Source of the DNA: Acidobacteriota bacterium
Lineage (GTDB): Bacteria; Pseudomonadota; Alphaproteobacteria; Caulobacterales; Hyphomonadaceae
Direction of reading: 5' to 3'
Assembly: GCA_016712445.1 (NCBI GenBank)
Contig: JADJRB010000008.1
Coordinates: 1 to 53,341, forward strand
DNA length: 53,341 nucleotides
Shown here: piece after piece, positions 32,201 to 40,452 of the stretch
Layout of the letters: every line of letters begins with the position of its first letter
Numbering within the stretch: position 1 is the stretch's first letter
Notes under the pieces: generated by a model
The model's database searches: none
Told to the model about the DNA's origin: nothing
What the model saw: the letters and a program-made list of their open reading frames with translations, nothing else
Program-made: the position numbers and the translations under genes

Positions 32201-35200
32201 TTGATCGGGTGCTCGTTCGCCCTCCTGAACGCGGCCGGGCTGCTGAACGCGGGCATCTCTGACTCCTGCCAGTGTATCGATCAGGTCCTGGACCGTCTCG
32301 ACTTCGGCGAGAACGATCGAATGTGGTGTCGGGGGTGGGCTCTTGTCGATGACGAGGACCCTCGTGCCGAACGTCGTCCCGAATTTCTTGTAGACATCGC
32401 CGCCGACGCCGACGTTGGCGCGGACCGTGTACTCCGCGGCGATCGTTGCCCACCAATCGCGAAAGCGCGGGGCGCCCATCGTCATGCCCTTGCCGACGAT
32501 GGCAACGAGACGGCCCCCCGGCTGCAGGCGATCAAGTGCCGCCTGGATGTGGTTCGCGCCCACAGACAGGTCCTTCTTGTCGCCCATTCTCCCGGCCGTC
32601 TGCGAGAACGGGGGGTTCATCACCACCACCGTCGGCGCGACGCTCTCCGGCAGCACGTTGTCCAGCTGCTCGGCGTTCTCGGTGAACACCTTGGTCGGCT
32701 GGATCGCTTGGATCAGGTCTGCCCGCCGCTGCGACAGCTCGTTGACGTAGACCGCTTTCGGGTCGGCATTCATCGCCATCACGGCGATGTTGCCGGTGCC
32801 CGCGCTCGGTTCGAGCACGACGTCCCGCGGGCCGATGTTGGCTACCTGGGCAACAGCGTAGGCGTAGGCTGGTGGCGTCGAGAACTGCTGGAACCTGATC
32901 TGCTCCTCCGAGCGAACAGGCTGGCCGGGCACGAGGCCCTCGAGGTCGGACAGCGCCTTCGCGCGCACTCTCGCCGCCTCTCCGGTCGCCGCCGGCGTGA
33001 AGAATGCCCCGGAGGCGCGAATGTGCAGGTTGAGGCCCAACTCCAGCGAGTCGTACAGGTCCTTCCGGTCGTAGGCGCCGCCGGCAAGCGTCCCGCCGGT
33101 GGCTTGGTCGGCCATTCTCTGCAGCGACCTGGCGTCGATCTTCTGTCCGAGCCGCAGCGACTCGGCGACGCTGGCCGCCAAGGCAAGCATCTGCTGCGAC
33201 TTGGTATCCGCCGGTGCCGGCGCGGCCCCGATCGCCGCCACGTCGACCTTGGCGACATCCTCGGAGGGCGTCATCCCCGTGGCGTCGAGGCCGGGATAGT
33301 CGCGGGCGAAACTGTAGAGGCTCTTGAGGAAGGGGCGGACGTTGTCGCCCAGGTCGTCGATCATCTTCGCGGCCCACTCCGCAAACGCCCGTGTGCCGCG
33401 TTCGATGTGGTAGCCGGCGATGATGGCGCCGTCGGTGAGGATTTCCGGATCGATGCCGCTGTTGAGCTGCGTTCCGTCGAGCTTCTTGCGCAGCCGCGCC
33501 TTCGCCGCCGCGTAGGCGTCCTCGGTGAAGATGCGGTTTTGCTCGCCTGAGCCGGTGGCGCGGGGCTTCTCTGCCTCGGGCGCGGCCTGGTCCGCGGCGG
33601 GCTGCTGCGTCTCGGGCGCCGGCGACGCCCGGTCGGTAATCTCGGGGAACTTCTCAAGAAGCGCCCTGCTCGCCGGACTGGTGCTGATCGCGCTGTTGAT
33701 GCCGGTGTGCTGCACGAGCATCCGGACCATTTCGGTCGCGTGACCGAGGCGGCGGTGCTTCGATGCGACGTCGATATCGCCGAGAGTTTCCCCCATCACC
33801 CGCGCCGAGCCGACCGTCGATGTCCCCTTGGTGAACATGAAACGGCGGACGCCACCATCGCCGCGGGACTCGTGCATCGAGAGTACGCGCCCATGAACGA
33901 CAGTCGGCTCGGCGTCAACGGCTTTCGGTGGTGAGATATCGGACGCGGCGGCCGGCGGCTTTTCCACCACGGCAGCACGCTTCCCCTTGGCGGCCGGCTC
34001 GGCGATCGGCCGGAGAATGCTTGGCGCGTTGCTGGCGTCGAGCGAGAACGGCGCCTCTTCGATGAACGCCTTGCCGGTGAACAGCGCCTTCGTGCCTTTG
34101 AGCGACGTCGGCAGCTTCACGCCGGTGATCCGCTCGAATACCCAACGGGTGATCTTGTTGTCGGGGTGCAGCGCCTCGTTGTAGCGACCGGAGCGGGCGG
34201 CGCTTATCGCCATGTGCGCAGACCTGACCGGCAGATTGCCGCCGACGGGATCGCGGAGAGGAATGCCGCGGCGCTCGCCCTCCTCCGCCATCGCCTCGGC
34301 CACGTCGGTGATCTGCTTTCCCCAGGTCGACAGCTTGCCCTCGCGGACGAACTGCTTCGTCGCCTCCAATGAGTTCTGCACGCCGGAGATGCCGATGCGC
34401 CGGCCCTGGTCGTCCGTCGCCGGCCCGAGGAGGCGAGCATCGTTGACCAGCCCGGCGTACTCGGTGTTTCGCCGGCGGGGCTCCGCGCTGTCGCGGGCGG
34501 CGATCGTCTCCCACTCTTCGTCGGTGAGGTCCTTGGCGTCCTTGTCGATCGGGATGCCCTTGTAGGTTCCGGACCGCTCCCACTCGGGCGTCATCGCGTC
34601 GATCGCCGCCTGGGAGAGCTGCTCGCCTTCGGGCGCGGTCATATCGACCGGCTGCGGAGGCTCAGGAACGGCGGGCAGCTCCGGCGGCACCGACGTGGCG
34701 GCCTGGGGCGTCTCGCTCACGGGCGGCGGCGCGCCGGTCGCGGCGGGGGCTTCCGGCGGCGAACCGTCCGGTGCCGGCAGTGCGAGCTGCGCCTTCGCCC
34801 AATACTCGTCCGCCTTGGCAACCTCGGCTGCGGGCGCGGTCCCTTTCAGGATCCGCCGCATCATCCCCGGGCCGCGGTTGTAGGCCTTCATCGCGTGCTC
34901 GACCACGCCGTCGAACTGGCCAAGCAGCAGCTTGTAGTAGCTCAGGCCGGTGTGCGTGTTGACCTTCGGCGTGTCGTTGCGCCGCATCGGGTCGACACCG
35001 ACGTCCTTCGCCGCCGCGGCGTGGACCTGCAGCGGGCCCCACGCTCGGCCGCCGTCGCCCGGAGGGGCGTCGAGGTTGCCGCCGCTCTCGTTGGACAGCA
35101 GCGCGCGCGCCTGCTCGACCGGCACGCCGACCTCATTCGCCACCTCGGCGATCAGGCTCTCGGCCTCGGGCGGCATCGAAACGCCAGGGCCGGCCGCCGC

Positions 35201-37732
35201 GGCGCGCTTCGGCTTTTTCGGCGTGATGTTCGTCAGGGGCTTCGTCGTATCGCCGTTCGCCAGCCACTCTTTCAGCGCCGCCGGCGTCAGCGTCGTCCTC
35301 CCGCCGATCCTGCTGGCACCAGACCCATCCGAGAACGAGTCCATGTAGGCCCGCTGCGCCTCGAACCGGTTCGGGAACCCAACCATGATCTTGTGTTCGT
35401 CGAACTTCCCCGTCTCCGGGTCGATCTGGTCGATGACGAACACGCGCTTGCTGTCGACCTGCGAGCCGAGGAACACGTCGATCTTGTCGCCGTCCGCTCC
35501 CTTGGCCGTCTTCACGTAGCCGTAGTGGACCGGCATCGTCACCGACCACGGGCGGCCGTCCGGCCCGATCCCCGTGCGCTCGGCCCCGGCGGGCGTTTCG
35601 ATGGCCACGTCGAGGCCGGCCACCTTGACGTGGCCCATTCTGTAATTCCCGGCCGCCTTCTGCGCCGGCGTCGGATCCGAGTTCGCCTGAGCGGCGGCGG
35701 CGTCGACGTGCGCGGCCGTGGTCGCCTGGACCGGAGCTGCTATGGAGCCGTCGCCGACGAGCATCTCCGCGCCGTACCTGCCGAGGATGATGTCCGTCTC
35801 GCTGCCGTCCGCCTCTCGGATGCGGGCGATCTGCGCCGGTTCGTTCTCGCCAAGCATCTCCTCCGCGACGTGCAGCAGCTGGCCGCTCACCATCTCGCCG
35901 TCGGGATACCGGGCGGTGACCGACTGGCCGATCGCCACGCCCATCGACTGCGCCAGGGCGGCGGCGCGCGCCGCTTCCTCGGCCTGGCCGGTCGCCACCA
36001 GGTCTTCGCCGGTCGCGAGGAAGTGCTCGAGGTCGCCGCGGCTTCCCGTCGACGGAGGGGTTGCCGGAGGCGGTGGCGGGGCGGCGGCGGGCGGTGGCGG
36101 GGCGGCGGCGGGCGGTGGCGGGGCGGCGCTCCATCCCGCCGGCGCCGGCAACTGCGGCACGCCCTGCCCTGGGGTAGCGTACGGGTCGAACCCGTCCGGC
36201 ATCGGGGTGTACTCGGCATCGCCGACCCACAACCCGTCTGGCCGCCGCTGGCCGCCGGCGTCGCGCGCGCCAAGCGTCGTTTCGACGATGCCGCCCGGGA
36301 TTTCGCCCAACGCTTCCGCCAGCACCGCTGGCGCGCTGATCTCGTCGCCGGCCGCGACGGAACCCGCCACTTCGCCGGCGGCGCCCATGCCCGGCTGCAT
36401 GACGCCAGCCTCTACGGCGCCGCGCGCCAGACGGCCGCGCGCGGTCCTGGCCCCGGCCGTGAACTTGCCGGCGATGCCTCCCGACAGAGCGTCGATGATG
36501 GCGATCGGGACCGACCGGGCCGAAGCATGCTCCATCCATCGCTGTCTGGCCGCGGGATCGGCAAGCGCCGCCTCGATCGCCGCCGGGTCTGCAGTATCGA
36601 TTCCCGCCTCTTGCATGGAGGAGACGATGTCGCCGCCGTACTCGTTGATGTACGAGCCAAGCCCGGCGCCGACCATGCGGCCGATCGGCCCGAAGAACGC
36701 GAGCGGAGCGAACGGCAGCTGGCCGCCGGCGCTCTCGGCCAGGATGCTGCCGATCACCTCGTTGGGCTGGTCGGCGACGGCCGCAAACGCATCTCCCAAC
36801 GTCTTGGCGCCGTAGAACCGCTCCGCTTCCGGGCTGCGGGGGAGTCCGGACACTTTCCCGGCGAGTTCGGTCGACCTGCCGACCGCCGCGCCAATGCGCT
36901 CTTGATACGCCCAACGCATCTCGTCCCGCTGCTCCGGCGTCGACCGAGCATACTGGCGGGCAAGCGTCGCGGTTCGCGTTCCGGGACCGCGAGAGTCGGG
37001 GGTGAGGGTTCCGGCGTCGACCGCGTCGAACGCTGCCAGCGCTTCCGCATCGGCGATCGCCGTCCGGATGTTGTTGCCCTGCTGCATCGAGCGGAAGCCG
37101 CGCTCGGCGTCCGTGAAGCGGCGATCGAGGTACGTCGCCGGCCGCGGCGGTTGCTCTCCGCCCGGCGGCAGCGGCGGGGCGATGTCCATGCCGAAATCGC
37201 CAATGTCGGCGAACTCCGCAGGCACCGGTGGCGGGGCGTACTCCCGCGCCTGCTGCTCGTGCAGCCGCTGCGCGTAGGCGGTGGCGTTGTCCGGCGTGTC
37301 GAAGATGCCGAGGTGGCGTCCGGTGCGGCGGAAGATGTCGATCGCTTCCTGGTCGCCGACGACTCGGCCGTCATCCGAGACGGTCGGAATCAGCACCTCG
37401 CCGCGATCGGTGCCGATGCTCATCGAGCGCACCGTCGACACCGAGCCGTCGCCGTTGATGACCGTTGGCCGGGCGTGCAGGTCGATGTTCCCCGGCTCGA
37501 TCTGGCCAGGGTCGACAACTGGCGCCGGCGTCGGCGCGGCGGCCGGGCGCTCTACCAAAGCGGGGGCGGGGGCGGGCGGAGTAGCCGTGTTGAGCGGCAC
37601 ACCTCCGAATCGTGACCGTTTGGGGGCGGGCGCCTCTTGCGATACCGCGGGCGCGGCCGGGGCGGTAGACCCGAAGAAGCTCTTCTTGAACGCGGGGTCC
37701 AGCGGCACCCCACCAAAGCGGCTCTCGGCCAT
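29252..37732 (-). CDS. Giant polyvalent protein: transglycosylase, methyltransferase, SNF2/Strawberry-notch helicase
   Basis: The open frame gives 2,826 residues. Domains in order: N-terminal RFGGVPLDP/RFGGVPLNT repeats; a LIPTVSDDGRVVGDQEAIDI virion segment (about 90-170); an inorganic-pyrophosphatase-like domain (about 695-835, VHYGYVKTAKGADGDKIDVF); a lytic transglycosylase (about 855-985, catalytic Glu in LSNESGGN, AYNRGPG); a GNAT-like domain (about 1275-1360, HRRLGHATEMVRML); an N6-adenine methyltransferase (EPSAGTGN at about 1636, NPPF at about 1703); and a Strawberry-notch helicase (Walker A GDGTGVGKG at about 2061, DESH, SATG, GFGRTHRTN). The helicase tail continues in the -1 frame near 29390. 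It is likely an ejected, host-takeover and DNA-protection protein like P1 DarB, by analogy only. Confidence 0.85.
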   Translation of the reverse strand: MAESRFGGVPLDPAFKKSFFGSTAPAAPAVSQEAPAPKRSRFGGVPLNTATPPAPAPALVERPAAAPTPAPVVDPGQIEPGNIDLHARPTVINGDGSVSTVRSMSIGTDRGEVLIPTVSDDGRVVGDQEAIDIFRRTGRHLGIFDTPDNATAYAQRLHEQQAREYAPPPVPAEFADIGDFGMDIAPPLPPGGEQPPRPATYLDRRFTDAERGFRSMQQGNNIRTAIADAEALAAFDAVDAGTLTPDSRGPGTRTATLARQYARSTPEQRDEMRWAYQERIGAAVGRSTELAGKVSGLPRSPEAERFYGAKTLGDAFAAVADQPNEVIGSILAESAGGQLPFAPLAFFGPIGRMVGAGLGSYINEYGGDIVSSMQEAGIDTADPAAIEAALADPAARQRWMEHASARSVPIAIIDALSGGIAGKFTAGARTARGRLARGAVEAGVMQPGMGAAGEVAGSVAAGDEISAPAVLAEALGEIPGGIVETTLGARDAGGQRRPDGLWVGDAEYTPMPDGFDPYATPGQGVPQLPAPAGWSAAPPPPAAAPPPPAAAPPPPPATPPSTGSRGDLEHFLATGEDLVATGQAEEAARAAALAQSMGVAIGQSVTARYPDGEMVSGQLLHVAEEMLGENEPAQIARIREADGSETDIILGRYGAEMLVGDGSIAAPVQATTAAHVDAAAAQANSDPTPAQKAAGNYRMGHVKVAGLDVAIETPAGAERTGIGPDGRPWSVTMPVHYGYVKTAKGADGDKIDVFLGSQVDSKRVFVIDQIDPETGKFDEHKIMVGFPNRFEAQRAYMDSFSDGSGASRIGGRTTLTPAALKEWLANGDTTKPLTNITPKKPKRAAAAGPGVSMPPEAESLIAEVANEVGVPVEQARALLSNESGGNLDAPPGDGGRAWGPLQVHAAAAKDVGVDPMRRNDTPKVNTHTGLSYYKLLLGQFDGVVEHAMKAYNRGPGMMRRILKGTAPAAEVAKADEYWAKAQLALPAPDGSPPEAPAATGAPPPVSETPQAATSVPPELPAVPEPPQPVDMTAPEGEQLSQAAIDAMTPEWERSGTYKGIPIDKDAKDLTDEEWETIAARDSAEPRRRNTEYAGLVNDARLLGPATDDQGRRIGISGVQNSLEATKQFVREGKLSTWGKQITDVAEAMAEEGERRGIPLRDPVGGNLPVRSAHMAISAARSGRYNEALHPDNKITRWVFERITGVKLPTSLKGTKALFTGKAFIEEAPFSLDASNAPSILRPIAEPAAKGKRAAVVEKPPAAASDISPPKAVDAEPTVVHGRVLSMHESRGDGGVRRFMFTKGTSTVGSARVMGETLGDIDVASKHRRLGHATEMVRMLVQHTGINSAISTSPASRALLEKFPEITDRASPAPETQQPAADQAAPEAEKPRATGSGEQNRIFTEDAYAAAKARLRKKLDGTQLNSGIDPEILTDGAIIAGYHIERGTRAFAEWAAKMIDDLGDNVRPFLKSLYSFARDYPGLDATGMTPSEDVAKVDVAAIGAAPAPADTKSQQMLALAASVAESLRLGQKIDARSLQRMADQATGGTLAGGAYDRKDLYDSLELGLNLHIRASGAFFTPAATGEAARVRAKALSDLEGLVPGQPVRSEEQIRFQQFSTPPAYAYAVAQVANIGPRDVVLEPSAGTGNIAVMAMNADPKAVYVNELSQRRADLIQAIQPTKVFTENAEQLDNVLPESVAPTVVVMNPPFSQTAGRMGDKKDLSVGANHIQAALDRLQPGGRLVAIVGKGMTMGAPRFRDWWATIAAEYTVRANVGVGGDVYKKFGTTFGTRVLVIDKSPPPTPHSIVLAEVETVQDLIDTLAGVRDARVQQPGRVQEGERAPDQRGGAAAAGEGQAADRPGPRPVRPAAGVVGAGGGGRGRSGAGGRTAPVVGSEARDAVARQEPERAGGDVRASAGTGERDPARPQPAGSGATGIAGAGEPAGRDKPALPAGGERVDVESVTPEVTPDAGELTESIYESYAPQRLKIAGAKAHPGPLVQSAAMASVPPPPATYRPNIPRDIIETGGLSLPQMEAVVYAGQAHEEMLPAAEKETPQRRGFFIGDGTGVGKGREIAGIILDNWGAGRKKAVWVSEKRRLIKDAKRDWSGLGQNPDLVFDQGGTKLESELQSGMGVLFTSYDTLKQGLADQQKIARGQFIRGQKVTALDPNTWQKLPGTIAGKAEKVRGALVYPVRFGDEKRGPVTKVPGFNISAIGELQKPSSRIDQIVSWVGKDFDGVIAFDESHNMGNAVATGGPRGQKDPSSKALAGIELQRKLPNARIVYVSATGATEVWNLAYAERLGLWGTGTAFADRDVFINEVSNGGIAAMELVARDMKALGSYMARGLSYDGVEQQRLLHELSPQQREIYDTLAEAWQAVLNNINEALAITAKSSDGKIDGKAKMAAFSAFWGAHQRFFNQVVTAMQMPSVLKAVEIDVAEGRQAVLQLVNTNEASQERAAAKAESEEDFEDLDITPRDQLIQMIERSFPTQQYEQRATEGGGVVMAPVVDSKGNPVQNAKAVRMKEALIDRVASIKVPQGPLEMLLDHFGIEAVAEVTGRKRRFVMKRDQKTNVLRRMEDIRPGSANLTESKDFQDGKKRILVFSDAGGTGASYHADNASPSRGARRVHYLVQAGWRADKAIQGFGRTHRTNQESAPIFKLVTTDLQGQKRFISSIARRLSQLGALTKGQRQTGDQGIFSAADNLESTEAADALVQFFRDLETHRIDGVEIDEFEKQTGLKLRNDQGNLTANLPQITQFLNRILSLKIDMQAKVFSAFSGDWTTSLRRRRRTDRLMLALKRSRPTRSGKTASGLSTRTRKARPKPNT
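31832..31852 (-). other. Stem-loop just after the nested gene
   Basis: Perfect 8-bp inverted repeat with a 5-base loop; on the minus strand GCGTAACC-CCCGA-GGTTACGC. It begins three bases after the stop of the nested 133-codon gene (31857-31855) and lies within the polyvalent reading frame. There is no T-run. Confidence 0.5.
31855..32256 (-). CDS. Nested 133-codon gene inside the polyvalent gene
   Basis: The ATG at 32256 is preceded by AGGAG with a six-base spacer, one of the best ribosome binding sites here. The product (MPAFSSPAAFRRANEHPINV...) is a balanced, mostly helical protein with LVRARRPTDPDLDLFVLQLA, VMLWLVRNPNGPAAM and a C-terminal helical stretch (AQRALQALASRLGAINPHYR). In this frame third codon positions are almost all G or C, as in real genes of this genome. 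In the surrounding giant frame the same stretch is Gly/Arg/Ala/Pro-rich with mixed third positions. It falls in the linker between methyltransferase and helicase. The function is unknown. Confidence 0.6.
   Translation of the reverse strand: MPAFSSPAAFRRANEHPINVAARRQLVRARRPTDPDLDLFVLQLASWALEEEAGGDLELAVGQLLSWDPKRVMLWLVRNPNGPAAMSEQAQELVSEIQRAPSPREAAQRALQALASRLGAINPHYRPAASELT
36070..36128 (-). repeat. 21-bp tandem repeat coding a Pro/Ala linker
   Basis: About 2.8 copies of a 21-bp unit (plus strand gcggtggcgggg then cggcggcgg) encode repeated AAPPPP units between the N-terminal virion region and the next domain of the polyvalent protein. It is probably a flexible hinge whose length can vary. Confidence 0.85.
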
Positions 37733-39345
37733 TACGGCTTCCTGAAATAGTCGTTGGCTTCTGGGTCGAAGTAGATCGTGCCGGGCGGCAGCGCGTCGTA
37801 CTGGCTCTGGTCCGTGATCGAGGGCGGCTCACCGGACGGCGGCCCGCCTGCTGGTCGCTGCATTGCGGGCGCCGCCGGCGCCGCGCCACCGCCGCGCCAC
37901 CCCCGCACGATCTCGTCGGCGCGGTCCTTCACGTAGTTTCCCGACGGCGGGCGCAGCAGCGAGCGCGCCTCGTTCGTGGCGATCTGCGTCGCGGCCTTCA
38001 TCTCGTCGGCGGGGCTCATGGTCTTTCGGCCGGCGGAATAGTCCAGCGCGCCCTGCTCGTCGCCCGGGTGCACCGCGAGCCACGCGGCCCGCTTCTGCTC
38101 GAACACCGATTGCCTGCCGCCACCATTCGGCCCCGCACCCGCTGCGCTGCCGCGCGGCGGCGGCACGAACGCAGGCACCTGCCCGGGAACCACCTGCCCG
38201 CTGCGCTGGTCGAAGCTGCCGACCATCGGCCGACCCTGTTCGTCCAACGTCTGGATCGGCTTGAAGCTAGGAGCCGGAGCGCGAGGCGGTTCCACGTAGC
38301 CCGCAGCCACCCCAGGCCGGAACTCTCCGGTTCGCCGGTTGAGGAGCCCGACCATCGGCCGGCCCTGTTCGTCGGCAGTCTCGACTTCCTGCCAGTCGTT
38401 TTGAACCCCGCCGGCCCGCGGCGGCACGAACCTGGGAACCGTCCCCTGCTGCACCTGGCCGGTCTGGCTGTTGAAGCTGCCCACCGTCGGGTTGCCGTTC
38501 GCGTCGGCCGTCGGCGCCTGCGTCCATGTGGATGTCGAGGGGCGGTACTTCTGGATGTCGGTGACGTGCATCTGCGGCGTCCCTCGAGAGTTGGCGTCGT
38601 AGAACGCCAGGACCTCGTTGCCGGCGCTCATCACCTGTTGGGTCGTCCAGTTCGGTTTCTCGCGCGGCGCGCCGGTGGCCCCGAGCGCGGACACGAACCG
38701 CTGCTGCGGCGAGCCGGCGGCGCCCATGAAGCTCTGGATGAACTTGTAGGCCTGCTCGTGATCGTTGCCGTAGATCTTGTCGGCCAGGTCGGTGCCCCGC
38801 GCAAACGCCTGCGCCTGTTCGGCGTTGTCGACGATCTCTGGCGGCAGCGCGAAGCCGGCCTTCTGCGAGTAGAGCTCGTAGCCGGCGATGTCGCCCGTGC
38901 CGAGCGCGCGGATCGCCAACTCGGCGTAGCGGTCGGCCTGCGCAGACTGCTGCTGCTGCATCGCCGCCGCCAGCCGGCCGCCGCCCGGCGCCTTCGCCAG
39001 CTCGCCCACGTAGTCAGGCTGTCGCCGGCCGACTGACGACAGCACACCCTGAGACGGTGCGGCCGCAGGGGCATTCGGCGCCTGGGAAGGGGCGGCCAGC
39101 GGCGCGGGCGACGGCATTGCCCCGCCCTGGCTCGGCTGCGCAGCCGGGGCAGACGGCATCTGCGGCGGCGCGCCGGCGTTCGTGATCGCCGCCCGCAGCG
39201 CCGTGTCGGCGTTCTTCTCGGCGGCGTTCTGGTTTTCCTGCTGCAGGATCTGTGCGCTGAACAGGGCGCTTCGATCCATCTCGCGTGCGACGGGGAAATA
39301 TCCTTCGAGCGCCGGGTTCCCTGTGATGAACTGCAGCGGAGGCAT
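37732..39345 (-). CDS. Virion or ejection-type protein with internal repeats
   Basis: Five hundred and thirty-seven residues starting MPPLQFITGNPALEGYFPVA. A Gln/Ala/Pro-rich N-terminal third with a coiled-coil stretch is followed (about residues 250-385) by three repeats of a motif like DEQGRPMVGSFDQRSGQVVP. The C-terminus ends DALPPGTIYFDPEANDYFRK, a common ending of phage virion proteins. It lies directly before the polyvalent gene (TAATG overlap) and probably joins it as an internal or ejected protein, as with P22 gp16 or gp20 by position. No sequence family is certain. Confidence 0.65.
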   Translation of the reverse strand: MPPLQFITGNPALEGYFPVAREMDRSALFSAQILQQENQNAAEKNADTALRAAITNAGAPPQMPSAPAAQPSQGGAMPSPAPLAAPSQAPNAPAAAPSQGVLSSVGRRQPDYVGELAKAPGGGRLAAAMQQQQSAQADRYAELAIRALGTGDIAGYELYSQKAGFALPPEIVDNAEQAQAFARGTDLADKIYGNDHEQAYKFIQSFMGAAGSPQQRFVSALGATGAPREKPNWTTQQVMSAGNEVLAFYDANSRGTPQMHVTDIQKYRPSTSTWTQAPTADANGNPTVGSFNSQTGQVQQGTVPRFVPPRAGGVQNDWQEVETADEQGRPMVGLLNRRTGEFRPGVAAGYVEPPRAPAPSFKPIQTLDEQGRPMVGSFDQRSGQVVPGQVPAFVPPPRGSAAGAGPNGGGRQSVFEQKRAAWLAVHPGDEQGALDYSAGRKTMSPADEMKAATQIATNEARSLLRPPSGNYVKDRADEIVRGWRGGGAAPAAPAMQRPAGGPPSGEPPSITDQSQYDALPPGTIYFDPEANDYFRKP

Positions 39346-39364
39346 GATCTTGTCCCCTCGGGCG

Positions 39365-39997
39365 TCAGATGGTTCGGACGGTGTAGTCCGCGTAGCGGCC
39401 GCTCTGGCGCATGTAGTCTTTCAGGCCCCCCGACGCCGCGCCACCGACGGCCCCGAGCGCCTGGCCCCACAACTGCGCGTTCGCGACAGTCTTCTGCGCG
39501 TCGACGCCGCCGATGTCGGCATACGTCTGGCCTTGCGCCAGGTCCATGCCCGCCACCTTGTCGCCGGCGTTGTAGTACTGCCCGGTCAGCGCGCCGGCGG
39601 CGACGTCGGATCGGCGCGCGTTCTCACTGGTGTATCGGGCAATGGCGTCGCCGCGGACCCGAGACAGGACGCCCGACTGTGCGCGGCCGGACCCGCGCAG
39701 GCCGGACATGCCGAGCATGTTGACCGCCTGCCGTGACTGGTCCCGCAGCGCGATCTTCTGCTCGGCGGTGAGCTGGTTCGGGTCCGACCCGGCCAGCTGC
39801 TGCATCCGTGCCCGGGCCGGTGCAGTCTCGACCTGCATCTGCTCAAATCGCTGTTGCGCGATCCGCTGCTGTTCCTGCTGCTGGCGTAACGCCTTCTTCT
39901 GCGTTTTCGCCGCCGCGGAGTTCGCCTGCGACCCCATGAACGCCCCGAGTAGTCCGGTGGCGGCGGGGATGGCGGCCATTGCCAGCATCGGGAGCAT
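39365..39997 (-). CDS. Internal virion protein-like (ejection)
   Basis: Two hundred and ten residues starting MLPMLAMAAIPAATGLLGAF. A short hydrophobic N-terminus is followed by a Gln/Ala coiled coil (KKALRQQQEQQRIAQQRFEQMQ) and a Gly/Ala-rich C-terminal half (WGQALGAVGGAASGGLKDYM). This resembles T7 gp14- or P22 gp7-type inner proteins that form a membrane channel. Name and role are inferred from composition and order. Confidence 0.5.
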   Translation of the reverse strand: MLPMLAMAAIPAATGLLGAFMGSQANSAAAKTQKKALRQQQEQQRIAQQRFEQMQVETAPARARMQQLAGSDPNQLTAEQKIALRDQSRQAVNMLGMSGLRGSGRAQSGVLSRVRGDAIARYTSENARRSDVAAGALTGQYYNAGDKVAGMDLAQGQTYADIGGVDAQKTVANAQLWGQALGAVGGAASGGLKDYMRQSGRYADYTVRTI

Positions 39998-39998
39998 G

Positions 39999-40313
39999 TC
40001 AGCGTCCGATCATGCCGAGAGGGCGGCGGGGCGGCGGTTGCATTCCAGGCGGCATGGGCGGGGCGCCCATCGACATTTCACCGGACTGGCCAATCGGAGA
40101 CGGCTGCTGCATTCCCGGCGGCGCGCCGGCCGGCTGTCCACCTGCGCTCGCTGTCTGCGGGGCGTCGTTGGCGATCAGGTACTGCAGCACCGGCGCCAGG
40201 GACGGCGCCACCTTGAGGAGGATCGCGGCGATCCGCGGCGTGATCGCCACGTCGAGTTCGTCAATCTCCTCCGGGCTGAGCATCTGCAGCCCCTGCGTCA
40301 CTTCGTCGAGCAT
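39999..40313 (-). CDS. Small helical protein with Pro/Met-rich tail
   Basis: One hundred and four residues starting MLDEVTQGLQMLSPEEIDEL; GGAGG precedes the ATG by six bases. An N-terminal helical domain (ITPRIAAILLKVAPSLAPVL) ends in a low-complexity Gly/Pro/Met tail. It overlaps the upstream gene by 53 bases. It is a virion-region small protein of unknown function. Confidence 0.55.
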   Translation of the reverse strand: MLDEVTQGLQMLSPEEIDELDVAITPRIAAILLKVAPSLAPVLQYLIANDAPQTASAGGQPAGAPPGMQQPSPIGQSGEMSMGAPPMPPGMQPPPRRPLGMIGR

Positions 40314-40452
40314 TGGCTTCCTCCAAGATTTTGATCAGCTTGATCGCATCGTCGGTGACGGCGCGAGCCTTGGTGACCACGGCATGAGCCTTCTGCAGCT
40401 CCAGCCACTGCCAGAAGCATAGCAGGGTCAGGGCGTTGATGTAGGCGATCAT
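40261..40452 (-). CDS. Small membrane-anchored protein
   Basis: Sixty-three residues starting MIAYINALTLLCFWQWLELQ, a likely N-terminal membrane helix, then a charged helix (VTDDAIKLIKILEEANARRS). Its ATG overlaps the previous stop (ATGA), and it overlaps the next gene by 53 bases. The function is unknown. Confidence 0.5.
   Translation of the reverse strand: MIAYINALTLLCFWQWLELQKAHAVVTKARAVTDDAIKLIKILEEANARRSDAGAADAQPGGD

Noticed and set aside
36061..36130. Repeat array considered as CRISPR
   Set aside because: Units are 21 bp, adjacent, with no spacers, and encode a Pro/Ala linker.
34895..37615. 906-codon plus-strand open frame
   Set aside because: Antisense shadow of the polyvalent gene; the minus-strand frame has recognisable domains.
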